A stretch of 64,000 nt of DNA from Kaistia geumhonensis (GTDB lineage Bacteria; Pseudomonadota; Alphaproteobacteria; Rhizobiales; Kaistiaceae). Numbering within the stretch: the first letter of the stretch is position 1; the number at the start of each line of letters is the position of its first letter. Below are positions 1 through 8,648 of the stretch, piece by piece. Under the pieces are notes generated by a model. It did not search any database. It was given only the letters and a program-made list of their open reading frames with translations, and was not told where the DNA came from. The stretch spans positions 3,488,001 to 3,552,000 of the forward strand of contig NZ_JAUSWJ010000001.1 of NCBI RefSeq assembly GCF_030815145.1, written 5' to 3'. The position numbers were made by a program, and so were the translations under genes.

Positions 1-132
1 GTCGCGCGCGGCGCGGTCGTGGTGGTCAGCGGCCAGACGTCGCGGGTGAAGACGGTGAGGATCGAAGGCGACGCCGAGGCGCTGATGGCGCGCGCGGTGG
101 CGCTCGGCGGCGAGGCTGGGCGGCGGGGCTGA
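1..132 (+). CDS. 3' end of an unidentified protein (partial)
   Basis: The window opens inside a reading frame that gives 43 residues before a TGA at 130-132. The visible part is a Val-rich strand followed by a charged helix ending Gly-Arg-Arg-Gly, as at the C-terminus of a small alpha/beta domain. Codon use is GC-rich like the neighbours. The fragment is too short to assign to a family, and the start lies outside the window. It converges on the DUF3828-like gene at 165-650. Confidence 0.45.
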   Translation, partial: VARGAVVVVSGQTSRVKTVRIEGDAEALMARAVALGGEAGRRG

Positions 133-164
133 TGCCCCGCCGGGAGGAGAGGCGCTGAGCGCGC

Positions 165-650
165 TCAGTGCGTATAGAGGCCGCGCAGCGAGCCGTTCGG
201 CCAATGGATGTCGCGGATGCGCCAGCCGGCCGGCGTTTCCACCAGCATCACGTCGACTGCGACAGGCGTTCCGGCATTGACGAAGCGCACATGGCCGGTC
301 GCCTTGCCGTCGGCGCCGTGCTCGACCGTGACCGCGAGATTCTCGATCTCCCAGTCTTGCGCGTCGATGAACGGGTCGCCGTCCAGCAACGGCACATCGT
401 CGGCCGCTTCGGCGCGGGCCCGGTCGTCGGCGATCATGCCCGCGAGGTCGGGCGTGAAATAGCTGTCGAGCGCGGCGCGGTCGCCGAGGTCGACACCGTC
501 ACCCTCGCCGCGATAGGCGCCGTAAATGGCCTCGAGGAAGGCCTCCGGAGCGGCTGCTGCGCGCGCGAGGCCGGCCGAGGACGCGGCAAGGGCCAACGCC
601 GCGGACGCGGCCAGGAGGCCGCGCCGCGAGAATGTGGGTGCAAAGGCCAC
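165..650 (-). CDS. DUF3828-like secreted protein with twin-arginine signal
   Basis: A 161-residue protein of unknown function. A GTG start at 648-650 is chosen because it lies 2 nt after the ppa stop and places a Tat-like signal (SRRGLLAAS followed by an Ala-rich hydrophobic stretch) at residues about 8-35. The mature part contains the pattern of DUF3828 proteins: a helix with AFLEAIYGAY, a Y/F-x-PDL segment, and a C-terminal strand ending WRIRDIHWPNG. Such proteins are periplasmic. It lies directly downstream of ppa on the same strand and is probably co-transcribed. Family assignment is from residue pattern only. Confidence 0.8.
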   Translation of the reverse strand: MAFAPTFSRRGLLAASAALALAASSAGLARAAAAPEAFLEAIYGAYRGEGDGVDLGDRAALDSYFTPDLAGMIADDRARAEAADDVPLLDGDPFIDAQDWEIENLAVTVEHGADGKATGHVRFVNAGTPVAVDVMLVETPAGWRIRDIHWPNGSLRGLYTH

Positions 651-652
651 GG

Positions 653-1183
653 TCAGCCCTTCTTGTAGCGCTCGATCGCCTCGACGATGAGCCTCTCGGC
701 CTCGGCCTTGTCGCCCCAGCCGGAGATCTCGACCCACTTGCCCTTCTCCAGATCCTTGTAGTGCTGGAAGAAGTGCTCGATCTGGCGCAGCGTGATCTCG
801 GGAAGGTCGGTATAGCTCTCGATCTTCTCGTAGCGGCGCGTCAGCTTGGTCGAGGGAACCGCGATGACCTTTTCGTCCTCGCCGCCCTCGTCGCGCATGC
901 GCAGCACGCCGACCGGCCGGCAATTCATGATCGCGCCGGGAATGATGGCGCGCTGGTTGGTGACGAGCACGTCGATCGGGTCGCCGTCGCCGCAAAGCGT
1001 GTGGGGGACGAAGCCGTAATTGCCCGGATAGCGCATCGGCGTATAGAGGAAGCGGTCGACATAGAGAGCGCCGGCTTCCTTGTCCATTTCATACTTGATG
1101 GGCTCGCCGCCGACCGGCACCTCGATGATCACGTTGATGTCGTGCGGAGGATTCTTGCCGATCGGCACAGCGTCGATGCGCAT
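653..1183 (-). CDS. ppa: Inorganic pyrophosphatase
   Basis: Family I soluble inorganic pyrophosphatase, 176 residues, the usual bacterial size. It hydrolyses pyrophosphate to two phosphates in the cytoplasm and so drives biosynthetic reactions forward. The Mg-binding signature is visible as DGDPIDVLV (residues about 66-74), with the substrate-binding segments EMDKEAGAL and [13 protein letters not shown] before it and the KDLEKGKWV segment near the C-terminus. The ATG at 1181-1183 follows a GAGGG ribosome site. In-frame upstream sequence is Arg/Pro-rich and not conserved, so the longer frame is rejected. Confidence 0.97.
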   Translation of the reverse strand: MRIDAVPIGKNPPHDINVIIEVPVGGEPIKYEMDKEAGALYVDRFLYTPMRYPGNYGFVPHTLCGDGDPIDVLVTNQRAIIPGAIMNCRPVGVLRMRDEGGEDEKVIAVPSTKLTRRYEKIESYTDLPEITLRQIEHFFQHYKDLEKGKWVEISGWGDKAEAERLIVEAIERYKKG

Positions 1184-1422
1184 GGGATGATCCCTCAGGC
1201 GGTGTTGGCGGACTGCGAAGCGCATTGTGCGCTGCACGGGCGATCCGCTCTTAAGCGGCCGGGCGGCGGCCCGCAAGGGAGAAGCGGAAAAAGCCGCTCG
1301 GGTTCCGCCCCCCGGCGGGTCCGCGTTCAACGGTGGTACTGGCGTGCGCGTGCTGTAGTCCGGAGCGCGTGGCGGTCGAGCGGCTGGCTCATCCCGGGGA
1401 AGGGATGACGGGGAGCGAAGGA

Positions 1423-1911
1423 ATGACGAGGCGATCGCGCGGCGGACCGAGGGAGACCGCGGCCGATCCGGTTGTCGCGGCGGACGCTGCGGCGACGCCG
1501 AAGCTGCTCGCGGGCGGCAACCCGCAGATTGCGAAAGGCGACGGCGCTGCTCCCGTCGCGGCCTATATCGCGGCCATGCCGGGCTGGAAACGCGAGATCG
1601 GCGAGCGCATCGACGCGGTGATCGTCGCCGGCGTGCCGGGCCTTCGCAAGGCCGTGAAGTGGAACTCGCCCTTCTACGGAACCGACAAGGGCTGGTTCCT
1701 CTCCTTCCACTGCTTCACGTCCTACGTGAAGGTCGCCTTCTTTCGCGGCGCCGAACTCGATCCGCAGCCGCCCGGCGCCTCGAAGCAGCCGGATGTGCGC
1801 TATCTCGACATCCGCGAAGGCGACGAATTGGACGCGGCGCAGCTCGCCGACTGGGCGAGGCAGGCCGCCAGCCTTCCCGGCTGGATCATGGGCGACGACG
1901 GACGGCGGTGA
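1423..1911 (+). CDS. DUF1801 domain protein (YdhG-like)
   Basis: A 162-residue protein with a DUF1801 domain: [15 protein letters not shown], then the helix [20 protein letters not shown], then the family core [20 protein letters not shown] and YVKVAFFRG. Members are small cytoplasmic proteins of unknown biochemical role related to the YdhG/Fra-like fold. The ATG at 1423 has a GGGGAG site about 7 nt upstream; an in-frame ATG at 1405 with weaker spacing is the alternative. It stands alone, convergent with the acetyltransferase at 1981-2493. Confidence 0.85.
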   Translation: MTRRSRGGPRETAADPVVAADAAATPKLLAGGNPQIAKGDGAAPVAAYIAAMPGWKREIGERIDAVIVAGVPGLRKAVKWNSPFYGTDKGWFLSFHCFTSYVKVAFFRGAELDPQPPGASKQPDVRYLDIREGDELDAAQLADWARQAASLPGWIMGDDGRR

Positions 1912-1980
1912 CGGACGGGCCGGGAGAACCGCGGCCGGCACGGGTTGAGCGCTTGCGGATCGGGCTGGCGCGTTCCCGCG

Positions 1981-2493
1981 TCAGCCGCGAGCGAAGGCGA
2001 AGGCGACCTTGGCGAGCGTGACGTCGCCGAAGCGCTCGCTGCCGCGCGCCACCTTGCGGCCGCCGGCGTTCTTGTAGAAGCGGCAGGCGCCTTCGTTGTC
2101 GGCCAGCGCCCAGACGACCGCCGTGTCGAAGCCGTGCCGCGCGAGCTCGCGCCTTGCGGCGAGGAAGAGGCGGGTACCGAGGCCGATGCCCTGATATTCG
2201 GGCCGGAGATAGAGCTCGTAGACCTCGCCGCGCTGCACGAGATTGCGCGCGCGGTTGGGGCCGTAGGTGGCATAGCCGGCGATGGTGCCGCCCACCTCAA
2301 GCACAAGGATGCCGGTGCCCCGGCGGATGGCGCGGCCCCACCAGGTGTGGCCGCGTCGCGCGATCATCCGGCTCAGTTCGCGAGCCGGTATCAGGCCGTC
2401 ATAGGCCTGTCGCCAGGCAGTGTCGTGGACCGCGGTGATGGACGCCGCGTCAGTCACCTCAGCCCGGCGTACACCGATCGACAGAGTGCTCAT
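1981..2493 (-). CDS. GNAT family N-acetyltransferase
   Basis: A 170-residue GCN5-related acetyltransferase. The acetyl-CoA pyrophosphate loop is seen as YQGIGLGTRL (motif A, residues about 105-114), preceded by strand EVYELYLRP, and followed by the motif B region ADNEGACRFYKNAGG. The N-terminus has the typical motif with AVHDTAWRQAY and a central EVGGTIAGYAT strand. The substrate cannot be told from sequence. The protein is cytoplasmic and encoded alone between DUF1801 (convergent) and typA. Confidence 0.92.
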   Translation of the reverse strand: MSTLSIGVRRAEVTDAASITAVHDTAWRQAYDGLIPARELSRMIARRGHTWWGRAIRRGTGILVLEVGGTIAGYATYGPNRARNLVQRGEVYELYLRPEYQGIGLGTRLFLAARRELARHGFDTAVVWALADNEGACRFYKNAGGRKVARGSERFGDVTLAKVAFAFARG

Positions 2494-2639
2494 AAGGCAA
2501 GGATAGGTCCGCTTTCGAAGCGGGGGAAGCCCCTTTTCGCGTCCCGTGACGCTGCCGTGACAAAGCTGCGCAGGGCCTGTGGCGGCCCTGCCCGTCCATG
2601 GCAGAAAAGGGGGAAGGACGCCGCCGGGGCGGCGCCCGG

Positions 2640-4460
2640 TCAGGCCGTCTGGCGGGCGCGGTCGGCGCGCTTGCGCTCGATCGGATCCAGGATCGCCTTG
2701 CGCAGGCGGATCGACTTCGGCGTCACCTCGACCAGTTCGTCGTCCGAGATCCAGGACAGCGAGCGCTCGAGCGTCATGCGGATCGGCGGCGTGAGGCGCA
2801 CGGCCTCGTCCTTGCCGGCGGAGCGGACGTTCGAGAGCTTCTTGCCCTTGAGGACATTGACCTCGAGATCGTTGTCGCGGGTGTGCTCGCCGACGATCAT
2901 GCCCTCATAGACCTTCCAGCCCGGCTCGATCATCATCGGGCCGCGGTCCTCGAGGTTCCACAGCGCATAGGCGACGGCCTCGCCGGCCTCGTTCGCGATC
3001 AGCACGCCGTTGCGGCGGCCGGCGATCTCGCCCTTGTAGGGCTGGTAGGAGTGGAAGAGGCGGTTCATGATCGCCGTGCCGCGCGTATCGGTCAGCAGTT
3101 CGCCCTGGTAGCCGATCAGGCCGCGGGTCGGCGCGCGGAAGACGAGGCGCAGGCGATCGCCGCCGGAGGGGCGCATCTCGATCATCTCGCCCTTGCGCTC
3201 GGCCATCTTCTGCACGACGACGCCGGAATGCTCCTCGTCGACGTCGATGATGACTTCCTCGATCGGCTCCTGGATCTGGCCGCTCTCGTCCTTCTGGAAG
3301 ACGACGCGCGGGCGCGAGACGCCGAGCTCGTAGCCTTCGCGGCGCATGTTCTCGATCAGGATCGCCAGGAGAAGCTCGCCTCGGCCCGAGACGACGAAGG
3401 CATCCTTGCCGCTCGTCTCCTCGATCTTCAGCGCCACATTGCCCTCGGCCTCCTTGAACAGGCGGTCGCGGATCATGCGGCTGGTGACCTTGTCGCCCTC
3501 GGTTCCGGCGAGCGGGCTGTCATTGACCATGAAGGTCATCGACACGGTCGGCGGATCGATCGGCTGGGCCTTGATCGCCTCGGTGACCGTGGGGTCGCAG
3601 AAGGTCTCGGCGACGGTGCCCTTGGTCATGCCGGCGATGGCGACGATGTCGCCCGGAACGCCTTCCTCGATCGGCTGACGCTCGATTCCGCGGAAGGCGA
3701 GGATCTTGGAAACGCGGAACTGCTCGACGGTGGTTCCGTCCTGCGACAGCACTTTCAGCATCTGGGTCGGCTTCACCGAACCGGAGGTGATGCGGCCGGT
3801 GATGAGGCGCCCGAGATAGGGATTGGCCTCGAGCAGCGTGCCCAGCATGCGGAAGGGGCCTTCCTCGACATGCGGAGCGTCGACATGCTCGAGCACCAAG
3901 TCGAACAGCGGCGCCATGCCGTCGTCATGCGAGGCATCCGGCGAACGGCCCATCCAGCCCTGCTTGGCCGAACCGTAGAGGATCGGGAAATCGAGCTGCT
4001 CGTCGGTGGCGTCGAGGGCGGCGAAGAGGTCGAATACCTCGTTCACGACTTCCTGGACGCGCGCGTCGGGCTTGTCGACCTTGTTGATGGCGACGATCGG
4101 CTTCAGGCCGACCTTGAGCGCCTTGCCGACAACGAACTTTGTCTGCGGCATCGGCCCTTCCGCCGCATCGACGAGGACGATCACGCCGTCGACCATGTTG
4201 AGGATGCGCTCGACCTCGCCGCCGAAATCGGCATGGCCGGGGGTATCGACGATATTGATGCGCGTGTCCTTCCAGACGATCGAGGTCGCCTTGGCCAGGA
4301 TGGTGATGCCGCGCTCCTTCTCGATGTCGTTCGAATCCATCACACGCTCGGCGACGCGCTGGTTCTCTCGGAAGGAGCCGGACTGCTGCAGCAGCTTGTC
4401 GACGAGCGTGGTCTTGCCATGATCGACATGCGCGATGATGGCGATGTTGCGAAGGGACAT
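2640..4460 (-). CDS. typA: Translational GTPase TypA/BipA
   Basis: A ribosome-associated GTPase of 606 residues, full length for the family; it acts in ribosome assembly and stress or cold adaptation. The G domain shows AHVDHGKT (residues 10-17), the RGITI switch (about 50), DTPGH (72-76) and NKVD (126-129), followed by domain II and the EF-G-like domains III and V and the TypA-specific C-terminal domain. The ATG at 4458-4460 is chosen because GTPase homology starts at once (SLRNIAIIAH); the extra 78 codons upstream are low-complexity. The leader contains stem-loops (4549-4595). Confidence 0.97.
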   Translation of the reverse strand: MSLRNIAIIAHVDHGKTTLVDKLLQQSGSFRENQRVAERVMDSNDIEKERGITILAKATSIVWKDTRINIVDTPGHADFGGEVERILNMVDGVIVLVDAAEGPMPQTKFVVGKALKVGLKPIVAINKVDKPDARVQEVVNEVFDLFAALDATDEQLDFPILYGSAKQGWMGRSPDASHDDGMAPLFDLVLEHVDAPHVEEGPFRMLGTLLEANPYLGRLITGRITSGSVKPTQMLKVLSQDGTTVEQFRVSKILAFRGIERQPIEEGVPGDIVAIAGMTKGTVAETFCDPTVTEAIKAQPIDPPTVSMTFMVNDSPLAGTEGDKVTSRMIRDRLFKEAEGNVALKIEETSGKDAFVVSGRGELLLAILIENMRREGYELGVSRPRVVFQKDESGQIQEPIEEVIIDVDEEHSGVVVQKMAERKGEMIEMRPSGGDRLRLVFRAPTRGLIGYQGELLTDTRGTAIMNRLFHSYQPYKGEIAGRRNGVLIANEAGEAVAYALWNLEDRGPMMIEPGWKVYEGMIVGEHTRDNDLEVNVLKGKKLSNVRSAGKDEAVRLTPPIRMTLERSLSWISDDELVEVTPKSIRLRKAILDPIERKRADRARQTA

Positions 4461-4548
4461 ATCTCGATCCAGAAAGGCAACGGCGCCACCGGGGCTGCGC
4501 GACGGGCCGGTCCCGGAGCGCGGCCCCGGGGCGTAAACGCTGCCGGGC

Positions 4549-4595
4549 CATTTTGCGGTGCAAAATGCTTGAAACGCCTCGAAAAGGCAACAAGC
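4549..4595 (-). promoter_or_regulatory. Stem-loops in the typA 5' leader
   Basis: Two adjacent inverted repeats lie 89-135 nt upstream of typA. The first is a perfect 8-bp pair CATTTTGC / GCAAAATG (4549-4556, 4560-4567) with a 3-nt loop. The second is a two-part stem, GCTTG/CAAGC (4567-4571, 4591-4595) enclosing GCCT/AGGC. They would be transcribed as part of a typA leader, but no promoter has been located, so a regulatory role is inference. Confidence 0.4.
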
Positions 4596-4694
4596 ATCCG
4601 CAGCCAATCGATTGAGACTCGCCCGTCTGCGACGAATGGGGTGTTGCGGAGGAAGATGCGATCGCAGATAGATTGACGGCCAGTAATAGGGCAA

Positions 4695-4719
4695 ATATTA
4701 TATGGTTTACATATAATAT
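4695..4719. promoter_or_regulatory. Probable MarR operator (perfect inverted repeat)
   Basis: ATATTATATG (4695-4704) and CATATAATAT (4710-4719) form a perfect 10-bp inverted repeat around a 5-nt spacer, 19 bp before the TTG start of the MarR gene. It is strikingly AT-rich in a GC-rich genome and contains TATAAT-like hexamers on both strands, so a bound repressor would cover a -10 element. Position and symmetry fit an autoregulatory operator. Confidence 0.65.
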
Positions 4720-4737
4720 GCTACGGGGGATCAGGTT

Positions 4738-5190
4738 TTGGTAGCTACGATCGAGGATCCGCTAGGATTCGTCCTCGTCGATGTTGCGAGACTTCTGCGA
4801 CGTCGATTTGAAAAAGCACTAGAAAACGCCGGACTCGGGCTGACGGTCGCCGAGGCGAGGACGCTCGCCTTCGTCAGTCGCCGTCCGGGACTGCGCCAGT
4901 CGACGCTCGCCGACGAGCTGTCGGTCGAACCGATGACGCTGGTCGGGTTTCTCGACCGGCTGGAGGCGGCCGGTCTCGTGGAGCGCATTCCCGACCCGGC
5001 CGATCGCCGGGCCAAGCTCATCCGCCTGACGCCGGCTGCCGCCAACATCGTCCGCCGCATCCGCGCCATCGGCAAGCAGGTGCGCGAGGAGGCCGAGCGG
5101 GGCATCGATCCGGCGGTGCTGGAGACGATGCGGCTCACGCTGCTGAAGCTGCAGGACAACATCGTCAATACGCCGGAGCCGGTCGCCTGA
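4738..5190 (+). CDS. MarR family transcriptional regulator
   Basis: A 150-residue winged-helix repressor of the MarR family. The DNA-binding part is visible as GLRQSTLADELSVEPMTLV (helix-turn-helix, residues about 57-75), followed by the wing with DPADRRAKLIRLTP, which holds the DxRxxR signature of the family. Flanking helices would form the dimer interface. The start is a TTG at 4738 with a GGGGGA ribosome site 7 nt upstream; no ATG fits. It stands divergent from typA, with a perfect inverted repeat at 4695-4719 as likely autoregulatory site. Its ligand and other targets are unknown; the gene downstream is on the opposite strand. Confidence 0.93.
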   Translation: MVATIEDPLGFVLVDVARLLRRRFEKALENAGLGLTVAEARTLAFVSRRPGLRQSTLADELSVEPMTLVGFLDRLEAAGLVERIPDPADRRAKLIRLTPAAANIVRRIRAIGKQVREEAERGIDPAVLETMRLTLLKLQDNIVNTPEPVA

Positions 5191-5194
5191 CCCG

Positions 5195-6100
5195 CTACTG
5201 CGGCGCCGCCACCTCGGCGAGCAGCAGGCCGAGGCGGCGATAGGGGCCGTCGTCGACTTCGACGAAACCGCCCTCGAAGCGTGGCTCGATCGCGTCATAG
5301 GCGTCCGGATCATCTGTTCGCATCGCGACCAGCGCCCGGCGCAGCGCGTCCTTGGCCTCGGACGGCAGATCGCTCCGCACCGCATGCGGCCCGAAAGGTA
5401 TGATGTCGGAGCGCCAGACGACGCGGAGCCCGCCGGGGGGCAGGCCGCCATCCGCGGTCAGTGCCCCGATCGGGCCGCTATCGCGCGGGGCCGTCAGCGG
5501 CTCCTCGGCGCTGGACCAGGCAACGGCGAGATCCGCGTCGCCATTGCCGAGAGCCTTCAACGCCGCCAGCGGATCCTCGGTCTCGACGAGGCTCGCGAAG
5601 GTCGTCTCGGCATCGATCCCCTCCGCGGCGAGGCCGGCCAGCGGCACCAGCCGGCCCGAGAGCGAATCCTTTCGAGCGACGGCGAGACGCTTGCCGCGCG
5701 CGTCGTCGAGCGAGGCGATGCGGCTCGCGGCCGGGGCCACAATCAGGGCGCGGAAACCGCGGGCTCCATCGGCCGCCACCGGCTGGACCAGCGGCTCGGC
5801 GCAATGGCAGGCCTGGTCGAGCGCGACATAGGCGAGCGAGGACAGGATCGCATACTGGATGCGGCCCGAACTCTCGGCCTCGATGAGCGCCTGATAGGAC
5901 CGGGCGGGGAAGAGCGTCACCGGGACTGCGAGCGCGGTCTGCAGGCGCCACCGGAACTTCTCGAGCCGCGCGACCTCCTGGGTCGGGTTGTCGCCGGCGA
6001 TGAAGCCGACCTTGAGCGTCTTGACGTCGTCGCGCCAGCCGGCGAGGGCGGCGGCGGGCGAAAGGGCCAGGGCGATCAGGGCGACCAGGACGCGACGCAT
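5195..6100 (-). CDS. PhnD/SsuA-type periplasmic substrate-binding protein
   Basis: A 301-residue phosphate/phosphonate-type binding protein. Residues 1-20 (MRRVLVALIALALSPAAALA) are a Sec signal peptide; the mature part shows LKVGFIAGDNPTQ, the SYQALIEA ligand-loop segment, and the inter-domain segment SLDDARGKRLAVA, all typical of PhnD-like proteins. No cognate ATPase or permease lies next to it. It follows adenosine deaminase by 22 nt on the same strand and is probably co-transcribed, so the ligand may be linked to purine use, but that is inference. A GTGAGG ribosome site supports the ATG at 6098-6100. Confidence 0.85.
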   Translation of the reverse strand: MRRVLVALIALALSPAAALAGWRDDVKTLKVGFIAGDNPTQEVARLEKFRWRLQTALAVPVTLFPARSYQALIEAESSGRIQYAILSSLAYVALDQACHCAEPLVQPVAADGARGFRALIVAPAASRIASLDDARGKRLAVARKDSLSGRLVPLAGLAAEGIDAETTFASLVETEDPLAALKALGNGDADLAVAWSSAEEPLTAPRDSGPIGALTADGGLPPGGLRVVWRSDIIPFGPHAVRSDLPSEAKDALRRALVAMRTDDPDAYDAIEPRFEGGFVEVDDGPYRRLGLLLAEVAAPQ

Positions 6101-6122
6101 CGAAAACCTCACAAGCTCAACC

Positions 6123-7121
6123 TCACCAATCCCGCAGGCTCGCCGCGATCCGCTCGCGGGTCGGCGCGTCGACGAAGGCCGCTTCGAGCGCCGTGCGGCC
6201 GAGGGCGACGAGCTCACTATCCGAGAAATCCTGGTCGCGCGCGAGCGCCGCGTATTCGGTCCCGATCGAGGAGCCGAAATAGGGTGGGTCGTCCGAGCTC
6301 ACCGTGATCCGGACGCCGGTCGCCATCAGCGACCGCGCGGGGTGGCGTGCGACATCCGGATAGAGGCCGAGCGCGATATTGGAGAGCGGACAGAGCTCGA
6401 GGACGATGCCCTCCGCCGCGATACGGTGGACGAGGTCGGGATCCTCGATCGCGCGGACCCCGTGGCCGATGCGGGAGACCGGAAGGTGATCGAGGGCCGC
6501 GCGGACGCTTTCGGGGCCGTCGAGTTCGCCGGCATGGACGGTGAGACCGAGGCCGGCCTCTTCCGCGATCCTGAAGGCCGGCGCGAAGTCGCGCGGATGA
6601 TGGCTGCGCTCGTCCCCGGCGAGGCCGAAGCCGGTGACGAGAGCATGGGGCTGGGACGCGACCAGACGCGCCGCCGCGAGGACGCTCTCCGGACCGTGAT
6701 GCCGCACGCCGATCGCGATCATCCGCCCCTCGATGCCGGTGGCGGCCGAGGCGTCGCGAATGCCGGCGGCGAGACCATCGGCATAGGCGCGCCAGGAAAG
6801 GCCGGAGGCAGCCGCATGATCCGGAGACACGAAGATCTCGCCATAGACGGCGCCTTCGGCCGCGATGCCTGCGAAATGGTCGAAGGCGAGATCGCGGAAA
6901 TCCTCCTCGGTGCGGAAGACCCCGGCGGCGCGGTCATAGGCGCGGATGAAGGAGGAGAAATCGTGCCAGCGATAGCGGCCGGCGTCGTCGAAAAGACCTT
7001 CGAGATCGACGGCGTGGCGCGCTGCCACGCGTTGGACAAGGTCGGGCCGGGCCGCGCCCTCGATGTGGCAGTGCAGTTCGACCTTCGGCAGGCGGCGGAG
7101 ATGATCAGTACCCGGACCCAT
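6123..7121 (-). CDS. add: Adenosine deaminase family protein
   Basis: A 332-residue Zn-dependent TIM-barrel deaminase that converts adenosine (or adenine) to inosine (or hypoxanthine). The metal ligands are visible: ELHCHIEG (His17, His19), the HAGE motif in the middle with the catalytic Glu, GHGVRAI, and SSDDPP with the metal-binding Asp. The length matches bacterial Add/adenine-aminohydrolase proteins (about 330 residues), and the two cannot be separated by eye. The ATG at 7119-7121 follows GGGAG. It leads the two-gene unit with the PhnD-like protein and is divergent from upp, another salvage gene. Confidence 0.92.
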   Translation of the reverse strand: MGPGTDHLRRLPKVELHCHIEGAARPDLVQRVAARHAVDLEGLFDDAGRYRWHDFSSFIRAYDRAAGVFRTEEDFRDLAFDHFAGIAAEGAVYGEIFVSPDHAAASGLSWRAYADGLAAGIRDASAATGIEGRMIAIGVRHHGPESVLAAARLVASQPHALVTGFGLAGDERSHHPRDFAPAFRIAEEAGLGLTVHAGELDGPESVRAALDHLPVSRIGHGVRAIEDPDLVHRIAAEGIVLELCPLSNIALGLYPDVARHPARSLMATGVRITVSSDDPPYFGSSIGTEYAALARDQDFSDSELVALGRTALEAAFVDAPTRERIAASLRDW

Positions 7122-7246
7122 CGCACGCTCCCGTCGCCCTGGCCTCGACGGCATGGTAATGCGGCCATCGAGGCGTGGACAAGGCGAGGCTTGCACCCGG
7201 GGACGGGTCGGATAGGCTTGCGCAACTTTCGAGACGAGGCGGACGA

Positions 7247-7876
7247 ATGGCGAGCGTGACAGTCATCAACCATCCCCTGGTGCAGCACAAGCTGACCATC
7301 ATGCGGGACAAGCACACCTCGACCGCCGGGTTCCGGCAGCTTCTGCGCGAGATCGCGACGCTGCTCTGCTACGAGGTGACCCGCGATCTCGAGCTCACGA
7401 CGACGACGATCGAGACGCCGCTCGCGGAGATGCGGGCCCCGACGCTCGCCGGCAAGAAGCTGGTCTTCGCCTCGGTGCTGCGCGCCGGAAACGGGCTGCT
7501 CGAAGGCATGCTGGACCTCGTGCCGGCGGCGCGTGTGGCGCATATCGGCCTCTACCGCGATCCGAAGACGCTGTCGGCCGTCGAATATTACTTCAAGGCG
7601 CCCGACGATCTCGACGAGCGGCTGACCATCGTCGTCGATCCGATGCTGGCGACCGCAAATTCGGCCATCGCCGCCATCGACCGGCTGCAGGAGCGCGGCG
7701 CCAAGGACATCCGCTTCGTCTGCCTGCTCGCCGCGCCCGAGGGGATCGACAAATTCCACGGCGCGCATCCCGAAGTGCCGATCTTCACCGCCTCGGTCGA
7801 CAAATACCTGAACGACAAGGGCTATATCGTTCCCGGTCTCGGCGATGCCGGCGACCGCATGTATGGCACCAAGTGA
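7247..7876 (+). CDS. upp: Uracil phosphoribosyltransferase
   Basis: A 209-residue enzyme converting uracil and PRPP to UMP in pyrimidine salvage. The PRPP-binding loop [11 protein letters not shown] and the uracil-binding segment [16 protein letters not shown] at the C-terminus are both present, as is the N-terminal [13 protein letters not shown] typical of Upp. The length is normal. The ATG at 7247 has GAGG about 8 nt upstream. It is divergent from adenosine deaminase and is followed by the MoeB/ThiF-like gene on the same strand. Confidence 0.97.
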   Translation: MASVTVINHPLVQHKLTIMRDKHTSTAGFRQLLREIATLLCYEVTRDLELTTTTIETPLAEMRAPTLAGKKLVFASVLRAGNGLLEGMLDLVPAARVAHIGLYRDPKTLSAVEYYFKAPDDLDERLTIVVDPMLATANSAIAAIDRLQERGAKDIRFVCLLAAPEGIDKFHGAHPEVPIFTASVDKYLNDKGYIVPGLGDAGDRMYGTK

Positions 7877-7901
7877 CGGGACGCCGTTCGGCGGGATTCT
7901 C

Positions 7902-8648
7902 GTGAGTTTTTCCGACGACGAAGTCGCGCGCTATGCGCGTCATCTCGTTCTGACCGAAGTCGGCGGGCCCGGCCAGCAACGGCTGAAGGCCGCGCGGGTT
8001 CTCGTCATCGGCGCCGGCGGTCTCGGGTCGCCGCTCGTCCAGTATCTGGCCGCGGCCGGCATCGGGACGATCGGCATCGTCGACGACGACGCCGTGGCGC
8101 TCTCCAACCTGCAGCGGCAGGTGCTGCACGGTACCGCGGATGTCGGCCGGCCTAAGGTGGAGAGCGCGGCGGACGCCGTGCGGGACATCAATCCGCATGT
8201 CGCCGTCGAGACGCACCGCTTGCGCCTGACGGCCGACAACGCCGATGCACTAATCGCGGCCTATGACGTGATCGCCGACGGATCGGACAATTTCGAGACG
8301 CGCTTTCTCGTCGCCGACAGGGCCGAGGCGTTGAAGCGGCCGCTGGTGACCGCGGCGGTCGGCCGCTTCGACGGCTCGCTCACCGTGCTCATGCCCTATG
8401 AGGATCGCGACGGCGCGCGCAATCCACGTTACCGGGACCTTTTCCCCGAGCCGCCGCCGCTCGGCCTCGTGCCGAGCTGCGCCGAAGCGGGCATCCTCGG
8501 CGCCGTCACCGGCATTCTCGGCACCCTGCAGGCGGCGGAAGTGCTGAAGCTCGTCCTCGGCATCGGCACGCCGCTGATCGGGCAGTTGCTGCTCGTCGAT
8601 GTGCTCTGCATGCGATTCGAGACGATTGCCTATCGCCGCCGGCGATGA
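7902..8648 (+). CDS. MoeB/ThiF/HesA-family adenylyltransferase without zinc motifs
   Basis: A 248-residue E1-like protein that would adenylate the C-terminus of a small sulphur carrier such as MoaD or ThiS. It shows the nucleotide-binding GAGGLGSP, the NLQRQ segment, GSDNFETRFL and the conserved Cys in PSCAEAG. Unlike canonical MoeB, the CxxC zinc motifs before PSCAEAG and at the C-terminus are absent, and the protein stops soon after DVLCMRFET. The GTG at 7902 with GCGGGA upstream matches where family homology starts; ATGs at 7845 and 7863 overlap or abut upp. It probably shares a transcript with upp. Confidence 0.88.
   Translation: MSFSDDEVARYARHLVLTEVGGPGQQRLKAARVLVIGAGGLGSPLVQYLAAAGIGTIGIVDDDAVALSNLQRQVLHGTADVGRPKVESAADAVRDINPHVAVETHRLRLTADNADALIAAYDVIADGSDNFETRFLVADRAEALKRPLVTAAVGRFDGSLTVLMPYEDRDGARNPRYRDLFPEPPPLGLVPSCAEAGILGAVTGILGTLQAAEVLKLVLGIGTPLIGQLLLVDVLCMRFETIAYRRRR

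Noticed and set aside
2598-4676. A 692-codon plus-strand open frame opposite typA
   Set aside because: It is the mirror of the highly conserved TypA frame; the product is Asp/Arg/His-rich low complexity without family motifs, a common effect of GC-rich codon bias.
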